The notes under the pieces are model-generated. The model was not told where the DNA came from and did no database searches. It worked only from the letters and a program-made list of their open reading frames with translations. 49,189 bases of DNA from JACPPO01 sp965262505 (GTDB lineage: Bacteria > Acidobacteriota > Vicinamibacteria > Vicinamibacterales > UBA2999): the NCBI GenBank assembly GCA_965262505.1, contig CBDHFM010000026.1, positions 1-49,189 of the forward strand. The letters run 5' to 3'. The first letter of the stretch is position 1. Each line of letters begins with the position of its first letter. Positions 15,377 through 23,273 of this stretch are shown piece by piece. A program made the position numbers and the translations under genes.

Positions 15377-16298
15377 ATCGAGTCTTCTACCGTACTTTCG
15401 GTTCCATTGCTCCCCAAGCCCCAAGTGCGCCAAGCACTCGCCGAGGAACGGCCAGAGCGTCTCTGTGCTGCGACAGCGAGCGGTGCGAACGAGGGCCTTG
15501 AGCTTCGCGAAGCAGAGCTCGATGGGATTGAGGTCCGGGCTATAGGGTGGCAAGTACCAGAGGGTGGCCCCGGCGGCCTGGAGGGCCTGCTGGATGCCGG
15601 CGACTTTGTGGGCCCCGAGGTTGTCGGCAATGACGATGTCGCCTGGCTGCAGGGTCGGCACCAGGATCTGTTCGATGTAGGCGCGGAAGCTCTCGCCATC
15701 GATCGCGCCGTCGAAGACCCCCGGTGCGGTCAGCCCCGTGACCCGCAACGCGGCGAGAAACGTGCTGGTCTGCCAGCGCCCGCCGGGGGCGTGGTCGTGG
15801 ACGCGCGCGCCACGCGGTGCCCGGCCGTACCGCCGAAGCAGATTGTTAGTGATGCCGGTTTCGTCCAGAAACACGAGGTGGGCGACGTCCCAGGTCGGCG
15901 CCGCCGCGTGCCACGCGACCCGCGCGGCCGCGACGTCAGGCCGATCGTGTTCGGACGGGCGGACCGTTTTTTTTAACGGTCAGGCCAAGGGCCCGTACGG
16001 CGCGCCAGACCGTCGGCACACTCGCGGGCGTGGCGAGGGCGTCCTTCAGCTCAGCCAGCGTACGATCCGGGTGCGCCGCAATCAGCGCGGCCAAGGTGTG
16101 CAGGTGCGGCTCGAGCATGCAGCGCCGTCCATGTCGCTGGACGCGAGGCGCCACCTCGCCCGTTTCGCGCCGCCGCTGTTTCAGTAGCCGCACCCACGAC
16201 CCGCTCACGCGGTACTTCGCCGCCACATCGGCCGCCTTCATCCCGGCATCGCTGTCGAGTAGCACCCGCTCTCGCAGATCCATCGAATAGGCACGCAT
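15359..16298 (-). pseudogene. IS630 transposase, C-terminally chimeric
   Basis: OrfA (16298 to 15936) and most of OrfB are identical to copy A, including the A-run for frameshifting and all three catalytic acids. The last 24 residues are replaced: the frame runs out of the IS at 15423 through the transposon terminal repeat and ends LDLGPPE inside the 3' end of tnpR on the other strand. The catalytic core is intact, but the element lacks its left terminal repeat and cannot move by itself; it could act in trans. Confidence 0.75.
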
Positions 16299-16373
16299 CG
16301 GTCCTCCTGCATCGGTGCGCACAGAAGTACCACACCCGCCCCAGGTAGTACAAGGCCTATTTGAAAAGCGCTC
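15423..16373 (-). mobile_element. IS630 element, copy C, lacking its left 73 bp
   Basis: Identical in layout to copy A from element position 74 to the right terminal repeat, with the TA flank at 16374-16375. Its left end was removed at the transposon boundary. The same truncated copy, inverted, is at 40025-40975. Confidence 0.88.
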
Positions 16374-16461
16374 TAGCTCGTCCCGGAAGCAGCCGCTGCG
16401 GGTTTGGGGGCGGCCAGCCGCGCCGATCATCCCAGGCTAACAGCGGGTGGCCACGAAGCAC

Positions 16462-16499
16462 CAAAATGACGTACATTATATTTATATAAGAAGGGATTC
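16462..16499 (+). promoter_or_regulatory. AT-rich promoter region of tacAT
   Basis: The stretch caaaatgacgtacattatat followed by ttatataagaaggg holds -10-like TATATT/TATAAG sequences and the AAGGG ribosome site of tacA. AT-rich dyads here would suit repression by the TacA ribbon-helix-helix domain. Confidence 0.45.
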
Positions 16500-16503
16500 G
16501 GTC

Positions 16504-16791
16504 ATGACTCTCACAAACACGGCCAGGCGCGAGCGGGTCAATCTACGGATCAGCGACGCGGCCAAGCGGCGGATCGAACAAGCGGCTTCCGTTGAGGGGA
16601 AGACCGTCAGCGGCTTCATTCTCTCCAGTGCCCTGGAACACGCGGAGAAGGCCATCGAACGGCACGAAACCATGGCTCTCGGCCGGGAGGACGCCATGCG
16701 TTTCTTCGAGGCCGTGGCCAACCCGCCGGCGCCGAACGACAGGCTCCGTGCGGCTATGGACGAGCATCAGTGGCGCGTTGATTCGCGATGA
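16504..16791 (+). CDS. tacA: TacA-type (DUF1778) antitoxin, copy 1
   Basis: A 95-residue antitoxin with an N-terminal RHH (RRERVNLRISDAAKRRIEQAA, quoted in part: VNLRISDAAKRRIEQAA then KTVSGFILSSALEHAEKAI) and a C-terminal toxin-binding tail (NDRLRAAMDEHQW). DUF1778 proteins pair with GNAT toxins, bind and neutralise them, and repress the operon. GAAGGG lies eight bases before the ATG at 16504; the longer in-frame start at 16447 crosses the promoter and is unlikely. Its stop overlaps tacT by four bases (ATGA). Confidence 0.88.
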   Translation: MTLTNTARRERVNLRISDAAKRRIEQAASVEGKTVSGFILSSALEHAEKAIERHETMALGREDAMRFFEAVANPPAPNDRLRAAMDEHQWRVDSR

Positions 16792-17306
16792 CTGGTCCGG
16801 GCGCGCTCGTCATCGAGCCGCTCATCAAGCGACACAACCGGACGGCTTTTTCTTGCGGGATTCCGGCGTTGGACCACTATCTGGCGCGCCGGGCCGGGCA
16901 GGACGTTCGACGGCGCATCGCCCGGGTATTCGTCTGCACCGCCGGGGGCGCCGATGCCGTGCTCGGCTTCTACACGCTGAGCGCCCTGTCGATAGACGTG
17001 ACATCTCTACCAGAGCGGCTGTCCCGAAAGCTACCGCGCCACCCGGTGCCCTGCGCCCTGATCGGCCGGTTGGCCGTTGATCGATCGGCCCAAGGGCACG
17101 GGTTGGGCCGCCTGCTTCTCGCCGACGCTATTAAACGCGTCGTGGGCGCCGGCGACAGCGTTGCCATTCACGCCCTGATCGTGGACGCCAAGAACGACGA
17201 AGCGAAACCGTTCTACGAAGGGTTCGGGTTCACGCCTCTTCGAGACGACCCGATGCGGTTGTTTCTCCCGCTTGGCTCGGTTGCTCTTCGAGGGTCAAAT
17301 GAATAA
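16788..17306 (+). CDS. tacT: TacT-type GNAT toxin, copy 1
   Basis: A 172-residue acetyltransferase toxin of the kind that acetylates the amino group of charged tRNAs and stops translation. The acetyl-CoA loop is QGHGLGRLLLADAIKRV near residue 103, preceded by LIGRLAVDRSAQG; the catalytic Tyr is in KPFYEGFGF near residue 145. CGIPALDHYL near the N-terminus is typical of the family. It is translationally coupled to tacA. Toxin-antitoxin pairs near res and tnpR are a known feature of Tn3-family elements, and here the pair lies about 850 bp from a res site. Confidence 0.88.
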   Translation: MTGPGALVIEPLIKRHNRTAFSCGIPALDHYLARRAGQDVRRRIARVFVCTAGGADAVLGFYTLSALSIDVTSLPERLSRKLPRHPVPCALIGRLAVDRSAQGHGLGRLLLADAIKRVVGAGDSVAIHALIVDAKNDEAKPFYEGFGFTPLRDDPMRLFLPLGSVALRGSNE

Positions 17307-17479
17307 GCGCAACCACAAATCGTCGATGCGCTCCGCTGAGCGTCGCGTAAGGTGCGTGAGCCGTCGCGGGATGACATGTTGGCGCACGCGTGGCTCACAC
17401 GGTGCGCGTCGGCCTTCCGGGTGAACCGGGGTAGCGGCGCTCCGGCTGGCGCCGTGCGTTCCATACGACAACAGACGCA

Positions 17480-17707
17480 ATGCCCAACACCACCACGGCC
17501 TTGACGGCCGCGGGCGAAACCTATTTCGCCGATCTTGGACGGGTGCGGGCCTCGGGCGGCGCAACCGGGGAGCGGTCGAGTTACGGGCCGCTCGCGAACT
17601 TGCTCAATGCCGTGGGCGCGACGCTCGCGCCGAACGTGTTCTGCGTCGGCGAGTTGGCCGATCAAGGCGCCGGCCATCCAGACTTCGGGCTCTACGCGGC
17701 GAAGCAT
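17480..17707 (+). pseudogene. Type ISP restriction-modification enzyme, N-terminal fragment, copy 1
   Basis: About 76 codons like the start of type ISP enzymes: AAGETYFADLGRVRASGG, ERSSYGPLANLLNAVGATL and the nuclease-motif region GAGHPDFGLYAAK (PD of a PD-(D/E)xK fold). After this the frame loses homology. The matching C-terminal end of such an enzyme sits at 10918 on the other strand, outside the duplication. Bases 17307-17479 contain only GC-rich dyads and no gene. Confidence 0.6.
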
Positions 17708-17795
17708 GGTCGTCCACGAGATCGGCGTGCGCACCCGGATCCGGTATGCGGTCAACCGGATCGACGAGGAGTATTTCGACGGGGAAGACCTGTAA
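17707..17795 (+). other. Short coding-like frame after the type ISP fragment, copy 1
   Basis: Twenty-nine codons in another frame (HEIGVRTRIRYAVNRIDEEY, ending FDGEDL and TAA) look like the C-terminus of a real protein joined to the type ISP fragment by a deletion or frameshift. I do not recognise it. Its last 44 bases overlap the 3' end of the minus-strand gene at 17752. Confidence 0.3.
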
Positions 17796-18114
17796 GACGC
17801 TTGTCGTGTCGATTCTCGTGCCGCAGGAGCGACTCTGGGTCGACGACCTTCCCGCCTCGGCGAACCTCGGGTAACAACGCTGCGCGCCGGGTGATCGTTT
17901 CACCGTCCTTCACCTCGAGCCGCTGAAGCGAGCGCTTGAGATCGAAGGCCACCCGCTCGGCCTTGATCGCCGTCTTGAGCGCCGGTGTTTTCGGCGGCAA
18001 TCCCAAACGCAACTTGAGGGCCACCTCGGACAGGCCCGCGTGCGCCTGGCCCACCGTGCTGAGCAGGTGTTCTCGTTCGTCTTCGGTCATATTCTCTGGA
18101 TTGTAGGCGAGCAT
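17752..18114 (-). CDS. Small conserved hypothetical protein next to res, copy 1
   Basis: A 120-residue basic, helical protein (TEDEREHLLSTVGQAHAGL, LRLGLPPKTPALKTAI, FDLKRSLQRLEVKDGETITR, with conserved-looking LPEVRRGGKVVDPESLLRH). A second ATG nine codons in (MTEDE) may be the true start. It reads away from the res site, in the position where Tn3-family elements often carry a passenger or regulator. The last ten residues overlap an opposing frame and look degenerate. Family unknown. Confidence 0.6.
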   Translation of the reverse strand: MLAYNPENMTEDEREHLLSTVGQAHAGLSEVALKLRLGLPPKTPALKTAIKAERVAFDLKRSLQRLEVKDGETITRRAALLPEVRRGGKVVDPESLLRHENRHDKRLTGLPRRNTPRRSG

Positions 18115-18139
18115 TGCTTGAGGACGCGAGGCGAAGGTG

Positions 18140-18268
18140 TCGGGTTGGCGTATGCCCTAGCCTTACGTCAGGGCTTGGGCACTGATGCGTCAGAATAGAG
18201 TCCAAGTTTGGATTAATAGCCACATCCAGTCCAGGGTTATAGAGTATTTCCTGACAGAGTTGGATGCA
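18140..18268 (+). other. Tn21-type res region, left copy (hybrid)
   Basis: The sequence is homologous to the region upstream of the Tn21-type tnpR at 37560-38120. A dyad with arms CGTA (18149-18152) and TACG (18164-18167) is centred on TA at 18158-18159, the expected form of subsite I, where serine resolvases cut. Left of that TA the copy is identical to the right arm; right of it there are many substitutions (about 75 percent identity by eye to ccagggttata at 18240). The tnpR start expected next is missing. Confidence 0.6.
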
Positions 18269-18273
18269 GGCGC

Positions 18274-18522
18274 TCAGGCCCCTGTCGCTGTCGACGATGC
18301 CACAGGAGCTGCTCGCCGCCGGTCAGGCGACCGGCCAAAGCGGCCATCGGGTGTGAGCGCCAGAAAACCCGAGTTCTCCAACGCTTGCAGAACCGCCACT
18401 GCCGCGGTGCGGGTGAGGTCCAGCAACTCCGCCGCCTCCCCAACGGTCAGGAGTAGGGTGGGGGTCTCAAGATACTCGGCTCGTAACAACGCAAGCGCCG
18501 CGTCGACGCGTTCGGACAACAT
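18274..18522 (-). CDS. Small winged-helix-type DNA-binding protein
   Basis: An 82-residue protein with an HTH pattern: LLTVGEAAELLDLTRTAAVAVL as the helix pair (recognition helix about residues 36-48), then ENSGFLALTPDGRFGR as the wing. This YxETPxLLLTxxEAAxLLxL form recurs as a small uncharacterised regulator in GC-rich bacteria. It reads toward the res site, where a tnpR would be expected, but is not a recombinase. No clear ribosome site. Bases 18523-18698 hold nothing I can support. Confidence 0.55.
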   Translation of the reverse strand: MLSERVDAALALLRAEYLETPTLLLTVGEAAELLDLTRTAAVAVLQALENSGFLALTPDGRFGRSPDRRRAAPVASSTATGA

Positions 18523-18698
18523 GGGGTCTCGGGTTGGGCCAGTTAGGCTACGCTTCTTGCTCTTGTCTCAGCAAGCGAAATCATGATCGAGGTGAAAGTC
18601 TCGGAATACCTGGCTACCCGTCCGTAGCGCGGGTCGATGGTGTGGTGCGGGATGTCGCCGCGTTCCGGGTGCGGCGGCCACCCCGCTGACGAAACCCT

Positions 18699-20252
18699 AT
18701 GGCTGAGATCGCGCCGATCGACTACACGCTGGGTCAAGACAACGTCAAGGTTCTCGGCCTCGACATCCACCATCCGGTCTTCGTCGTCTCCAGCCTCACC
18801 GTCATCGCGTTCGTCGCCGGGGTGCTGGCATTCCAGGCTGAGGCGGCGGTCGCGTTTGAAGCACTGCGCGCGTGGCTTCTGTCGACCTTCGACTGGGTGT
18901 TCATGGGCGTGAGCAACCTCTTCGTCCTCTTCTGTCTGCTGCTGGTGGCGACACCGCTCGGCCGCGTGCGCCTGGGCGGCGCGGATGCCCGGCCGGACTA
19001 TTCCCGATCGGCGTGGTTCGCCATGTTGTTCGCCGCCGGGATCGGCATCGGCCTGATGTTTTTCGGGGTGTCAGAGCCGGTAGAGCATTTCCTGCAACCG
19101 CCGCTCGGGCTCGCGGCGGCCGACACAGCGGCGGCGCGCCTTGGCATGGCCGGCGCCATCTACCACTGGGGCATCCATGGGTGGGCCATCTACGCGGTGG
19201 TGGCGCTGTCGATCGCCTTCGCGTCGTACAACCTCGGCCTGCCGCTGACGCTCCGGTCGGCGCTCTATCCGCTCCTGGGGAAGGCGGTGTGGGGGTGGTT
19301 CGGCCACGGCGTCGACATCCTCGCCGTTTTCGCCACGCTCTTCGGACTAGCCACGTCGCTCGGCCTGGGTGCCGAACAGGTGGCCGCGGGGCTCGCCCAC
19401 CTGTGGGGCACGCCGACGACCGACACCACCCATGTGCTGTTGATCATCGGCATCACTGGCATGGCGCTGGCGTCGGTCGTCAGCGGGATGGAGAAGGGGA
19501 TCAAGCGGCTGAGCGAGGTCAACGTGCTGCTCGCCCTGCTGCTGCTGGCGTTCATGCTGACGGTCGGGCCGACGCGCGACATCGTCACCGGCACCGTGAC
19601 CAGCCTCGGCCAGTATCTCGCGGCGATCGGACCGCTCAGTAGCTGGGTGAGCCGCGAGGACCTCCACTTCATGCACGGCTGGACGACCTTTTTCTGGGCC
19701 TGGTGGATCTCGTGGTCCCCCTTCGTGGGCCTGTTTATCGCCCGGGTCTCCCGCGGCCGGACGGTGCGCGAACTGATCGCCTGCATGCTGATCATGCCGA
19801 CGCTGGTTGCCGCGCTCTGGATGAACGCCTTCGGCGGGACCGCGGTGTCGCAGTACGTCGATGGTGGCTATCCCGACGTGATCGCGGCGGTGCAGGCGCA
19901 ACAGCCGGAGATCGCCCTGTTCGCGCTACTGGACACGCTGCCGCTTGCGCCCGTCATATCGGTCTTGGGCCTCGTGCTCATCGTGGTGTTCTTCGTCACC
20001 TCCTCCGACTCCGGATCGCTGGTCATCGACACCATCACCGCAGGCGGCAAGCTGGACACGCCGGTGCCCCAGCGCGTGTTCTGGTGCATCTTCGAGGGGC
20101 TCGTCGCCATTGCGCTGCTGCTCGGCGGCGGCCTCGTGGCCGCGCAGGCGGCCACCCTCGCCGCCGGCCTTCCCTTTACGCTGGTGCTGGTCGCCCTGTG
20201 CTACAGCACCTGGAAGGGGCTGCGCGCGAGCACGGCGGGCCGATCTAGTTAA
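18699..20252 (+). CDS. BCCT-family betaine/choline/carnitine transporter
   Basis: A 517-residue inner-membrane secondary transporter with about 12 hydrophobic segments. The BCCT hallmarks are present: the glycine-rich AAGIGIGLMFFGVSEP near residue 112 and the signature FFWAWWISWSPFVGLFIARVS near residue 330, with the conserved tryptophans of the aromatic substrate box. The family imports quaternary ammonium compounds with Na+ or H+, mainly as osmoprotectants. It lacks the long cytoplasmic tails of osmosensing BetP. It stands alone, directly inside the inverted duplication, as cargo. The exact substrate cannot be told. Confidence 0.9.
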   Translation: MAEIAPIDYTLGQDNVKVLGLDIHHPVFVVSSLTVIAFVAGVLAFQAEAAVAFEALRAWLLSTFDWVFMGVSNLFVLFCLLLVATPLGRVRLGGADARPDYSRSAWFAMLFAAGIGIGLMFFGVSEPVEHFLQPPLGLAAADTAAARLGMAGAIYHWGIHGWAIYAVVALSIAFASYNLGLPLTLRSALYPLLGKAVWGWFGHGVDILAVFATLFGLATSLGLGAEQVAAGLAHLWGTPTTDTTHVLLIIGITGMALASVVSGMEKGIKRLSEVNVLLALLLLAFMLTVGPTRDIVTGTVTSLGQYLAAIGPLSSWVSREDLHFMHGWTTFFWAWWISWSPFVGLFIARVSRGRTVRELIACMLIMPTLVAALWMNAFGGTAVSQYVDGGYPDVIAAVQAQQPEIALFALLDTLPLAPVISVLGLVLIVVFFVTSSDSGSLVIDTITAGGKLDTPVPQRVFWCIFEGLVAIALLLGGGLVAAQAATLAAGLPFTLVLVALCYSTWKGLRASTAGRSS

Positions 20253-20393
20253 TCCGCTCTGTGCAATCTGGAGTATGCGGGGTGCGAGAGATGAGGCCCT
20301 GGCGGGTGGCGGTGGGCGTGCACTACTGAACAGGGCGAGGCACCTGTTCGTGCACTCCGCAGGGCGCGTTCGGCACACGGCACTGGCACACGC

Positions 20394-20524
20394 GCTCGAC
20401 GTCTGCAAGACATAGAATCAGACATGGGATACGACACACAGCGGCGCTGGTCGGACGGCGCCCTTGCCCGCATGTCGCAAACGGCCGTTTACGACACCTG
20501 CTGGCCGGCTACGCCCGCGTCTCG
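20394..20524 (+). other. Relict res region with tnpR start, site 2
   Basis: The same block as at 10644: gctcgacgtctgcaagacat, a 100-bp spacer, the palindrome at 20473-20496 (TGTCGCAAACGG / CCGTTTACGACA) and then codons 20501-20524 reading LAGYARVS, the catalytic-serine motif of a resolvase. The resolvase frame stops matching after eight codons and the TonB receptor gene end follows. Bases 20253-20393 hold no gene. Confidence 0.65.
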
Positions 20525-20576
20525 CGCCTGTGGCTGGTGGAGGCTGTCGGCAAAGGCTTCGGCACTGGCGCGGCCA

Positions 20577-23186
20577 TCAGAACGAGACGGTCGCGGTCAT
20601 CGAGACCGTCCGCGGCGCCCCGAGCCACGCCGCGTTCTCGGTGATGGCGGAGAGATACCCCTTGTCGAGTAGGTTGTTCGCCACGATCGAGAATTCCGTC
20701 GACCGCAGCCGATCGCTCAACGCCTCGCCGGAGAAGCTGACGTAGGCGTCCACCAACCAGTAGGCGTCCGCGTACCAATCCGACCTCAGGCTGACGCGCC
20801 GCGACGACGTGTATTTGGCGCTCAGCCCCATGCCGAGCGGACCGCTCCGATCAAGTGAGACGACCCACAGCCGGGCGGGCACGCCGGTCACATCCGTCCC
20901 CGCCACGATGCCCTGGTTGGTGTCGACGAGCGGATCGCCGCTGCCGATGTACGCCGAGTTGTTGAATGTGTAGGCGGTGTAGAACGCCGTCTGGCGCGGC
21001 AGCGGCACCGTCGCGGAGAGCTCGATGCCGGTCGTGTCGATGCCGCCCGCATTGAAGTAGGCGCCGCCGCCCGGGATGAGGTAATTGGGACCGGCCGGCG
21101 TCTGCGGACCAAGGTAGAAGATCCGGTTCTGAAAGTCGATGACGTACCAGGTGGCGCCCAGCGCGACCCGATCCCCGGCGTACTGCAGCCCGACATCGAC
21201 GTTGGAGGCGGTCTCCGGCTCAAGGAGGTCGAGGCTTCGCCCCGGCACCTCGAGGAGCGTGGCGCTGATCGCCTTGAAATTCTCGGCATAGCCGGCAAAG
21301 AGATCGAGGCCCTCGACCGGCGTCTCGTAGGTGATGCCGCCGGAGAGGAGCAGAGTCGAATTGGAATCGACCACCAAGTCCGGGTCCACGCCAAACAGGT
21401 CGTCGCGCGACACGCCGACCAGGAACTGCTTGACGCCGCCGCTCAGCGCGACCGGCCCGGCGTAGAGCGTCTCCTCCACGTACCACTTGAAGACGTGCTG
21501 CGGGAAGTCCCATTCGTACTGGTGCCAGTAGGCCTGCTCGTTCCACTTGAAGCTGAGTGTCGGATCGAGCATCTGGTGCCAGTCCCGGCCCAGGTCGCGC
21601 CGCGAGTCCTCGTACCAGAGGCCGGCGCGCAGCGTGCTGCCGGCGGCGCCGACGGGGGTGAACCACTCCTCATCGAGCGTCACGCCGACGCGGTCCTTCC
21701 CGTAGTGGCTGTGGCGGTACGACTGCACCGCCGTGGCGTCCGGGTGGCACGCCGGGTCGACCGCCGGGCCGCCCGATCCGTAGTAGTTGAAGCGGTAGGA
21801 CGACGTGCACCCGGCCGCGGGTCCGACGGCGACGCCCTCCGGGTTCACGAAGCGGATCAGCCCGAGCTGTGCGCCGCCCTGTACCGGGGTCCGGCCCATC
21901 AGCTCAGATTCCGGCCCGCCGCCGTCGTCGGTGATGTCGACGATGTAGGGGGGCAGCCAGTCGCCGCGGCCCCGGTTGCGATGGACATAGAATCCGGCGC
22001 TCAGCGAGGTGACGTCGCTGAACGCCCAGTCCGCCTTCAGGTAGGCGAACGTGTTGGTTCGCCGGGTCTGCCAGCCGGGCCGGTAAAACTGGTTCAGGTA
22101 CGGGACGCCGGGCCAGTCGCCGACCAGGCGGTCCCACCGCGGGTTGGCCAGGAAGTCGCCCTCGCTGTAGAGCCGCTGGTAGGTGTCCTCGTGAATGCTG
22201 TCATACGAGAGGTAGCTGGTGAGATCGAGCCGCCCGTGCGACGAGACCAGCTTGGCGGCGACGTGCTCCCGCTCGTTCCGCGCCGACCCCTGCACCCAGT
22301 CGGTCGCCTCCTGACGGACCGCCGAGATCCACGCGCGGGTCTCGCCGCCGAACAGCGGCCCGGTGTCGACCCGCATGGAGAACCGCTTGCCGTCGTTCTC
22401 GCCGATGGTGGTCGACGCGGTGTAGGTCCGCTCGGCCGCCGGATCGTCCGTCAGGTAGTTGAAGGTGCCGCCCAGCGCTTCGACCGAGCGGGAGGCGATG
22501 TCGGCCGTTCCCTGCGAGACCTCGACGCCCCCGAGATTCATCGGATCGATGAACCGGTTCGCCTTGGCGCCGCTGAAGTAGTCGGACGTCCCGTTCGGAA
22601 ACCCGTCGATGGTCGTGCCGATCTGCGCCTCGCTGATGGTGACCTGGAAGCCGCGCACGGCGACGTTGCTTGACCAGTCGTCGAAGCCGTACGCGTCCCC
22701 CTCCTGGATGGAGACCCCGGGCAGGTTGTCCGCCACCGATGTCACGCTGGTGATGTTCGACTGCTGCAGCCGCATCGGGTCCGCGACGATGTTGCGCGCG
22801 AAGATCCTGGGCTCCTCCGCAACGACACTGACCGTTTCGAGCAGCCGCGCGATCTGCAGCGTGATCGGGACCGATGCGGTGGCGCTCGCCTGGACGGAGA
22901 CCGGGGTTTCCACCGTCTCGAAACCTGGCAGCGCCGCGGTAACGACATAGTCGCCCGCCGCCAGCCCGGCGGCCGTGTAGGCGCCGTCCGTGCCAGTGAC
23001 ATGCTCCTGGCGCACGCCTGGGCCCGTCACCGTCACCACGACGCCGGGCAGCGGGGTGCCGTTCGCGTCGACGACCGCGCCGTCGATTAATCCAGTCGTC
23101 TGGGCTGCCGCCGTGACTGCGACCGACAACGACAACAGCACGACAGCGATGGCGAGCTGGCCAGGGTTACAGGCGTCCAGTGTCAT
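20577..23186 (-). CDS. TonB-dependent outer-membrane receptor with carboxypeptidase-like N-domain
   Basis: An 869-residue outer-membrane receptor. Order: signal peptide (about 1-28, ending TAAAQ), a carboxypeptidase-regulatory-like beta-sandwich (about 30-110: DGAVVDANGTPLPGVVVTVTG, quoted in part as VVDANGTPLPGV), a plug domain (about 125-240, VADNLPGVSIQEGDAYG and DIASRSVEALGGTFNYLT) and a beta-barrel ending in Phe (TVSF). Such receptors import siderophores, vitamins or oligosaccharides with TonB energy. The substrate is unknown; no transport or enzyme gene is adjacent. Its promoter region is cut by an IS3 element 57 bp upstream of the start. Confidence 0.9.
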   Translation of the reverse strand: MTLDACNPGQLAIAVVLLSLSVAVTAAAQTTGLIDGAVVDANGTPLPGVVVTVTGPGVRQEHVTGTDGAYTAAGLAAGDYVVTAALPGFETVETPVSVQASATASVPITLQIARLLETVSVVAEEPRIFARNIVADPMRLQQSNITSVTSVADNLPGVSIQEGDAYGFDDWSSNVAVRGFQVTISEAQIGTTIDGFPNGTSDYFSGAKANRFIDPMNLGGVEVSQGTADIASRSVEALGGTFNYLTDDPAAERTYTASTTIGENDGKRFSMRVDTGPLFGGETRAWISAVRQEATDWVQGSARNEREHVAAKLVSSHGRLDLTSYLSYDSIHEDTYQRLYSEGDFLANPRWDRLVGDWPGVPYLNQFYRPGWQTRRTNTFAYLKADWAFSDVTSLSAGFYVHRNRGRGDWLPPYIVDITDDGGGPESELMGRTPVQGGAQLGLIRFVNPEGVAVGPAAGCTSSYRFNYYGSGGPAVDPACHPDATAVQSYRHSHYGKDRVGVTLDEEWFTPVGAAGSTLRAGLWYEDSRRDLGRDWHQMLDPTLSFKWNEQAYWHQYEWDFPQHVFKWYVEETLYAGPVALSGGVKQFLVGVSRDDLFGVDPDLVVDSNSTLLLSGGITYETPVEGLDLFAGYAENFKAISATLLEVPGRSLDLLEPETASNVDVGLQYAGDRVALGATWYVIDFQNRIFYLGPQTPAGPNYLIPGGGAYFNAGGIDTTGIELSATVPLPRQTAFYTAYTFNNSAYIGSGDPLVDTNQGIVAGTDVTGVPARLWVVSLDRSGPLGMGLSAKYTSSRRVSLRSDWYADAYWLVDAYVSFSGEALSDRLRSTEFSIVANNLLDKGYLSAITENAAWLGAPRTVSMTATVSF

Positions 23187-23273
23187 GGTTTTTCATGCGG
23201 GCGTCCCCTCTCCGAGCAATTCTACTCTGTAGCGCCCCAGGGTTCTTGGACAGTGGTTTGACGGTATTCGCAT

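Larger units (their letters stand above)
11660..15422. mobile_element. Tn3-family cryptic transposon, copy 1 (3763 bp)
   Basis: Bounded by 37-bp inverted repeats that read inward GGGGTTTGGGGAGCAATGG on the left and GGGGCTTGGGGAGCAATGG on the right and end in AAAGTACGG. It contains divergent tnpA (leftward) and a serine recombinase (rightward) with a res region between, and no passenger. The five bases flanking it (atgta left, aagtg right) differ, so it is no longer a simple insertion. An identical copy lies at 40976-44738. Confidence 0.9.
11660..18159 (+). repeat. 6.5-kb inverted duplication, left arm
   Basis: Every base from the outer transposon terminus (11660) to 18159 reappears as the reverse complement at 38239-44738; paired positions always sum to 56398. 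The arms contain the transposon, truncated IS630, tacAT, the type ISP N-terminal fragment and a small gene. Outside 11660 the flanks are unrelated; inside 18159 they are homologous but diverged. Confidence 0.95.

Noticed and set aside
18699..20252. Naming the transporter betT or opuD
   Set aside because: BCCT membership is clear, but the substrate-determining residues cannot be read with confidence, so no symbol is given.
21495..22673. A 392-codon plus-strand frame inside the TonB receptor gene
   Set aside because: It is the antisense of a strongly supported receptor; composition is Arg, Val, Gly and His-rich, typical of a shadow frame in GC-rich DNA.
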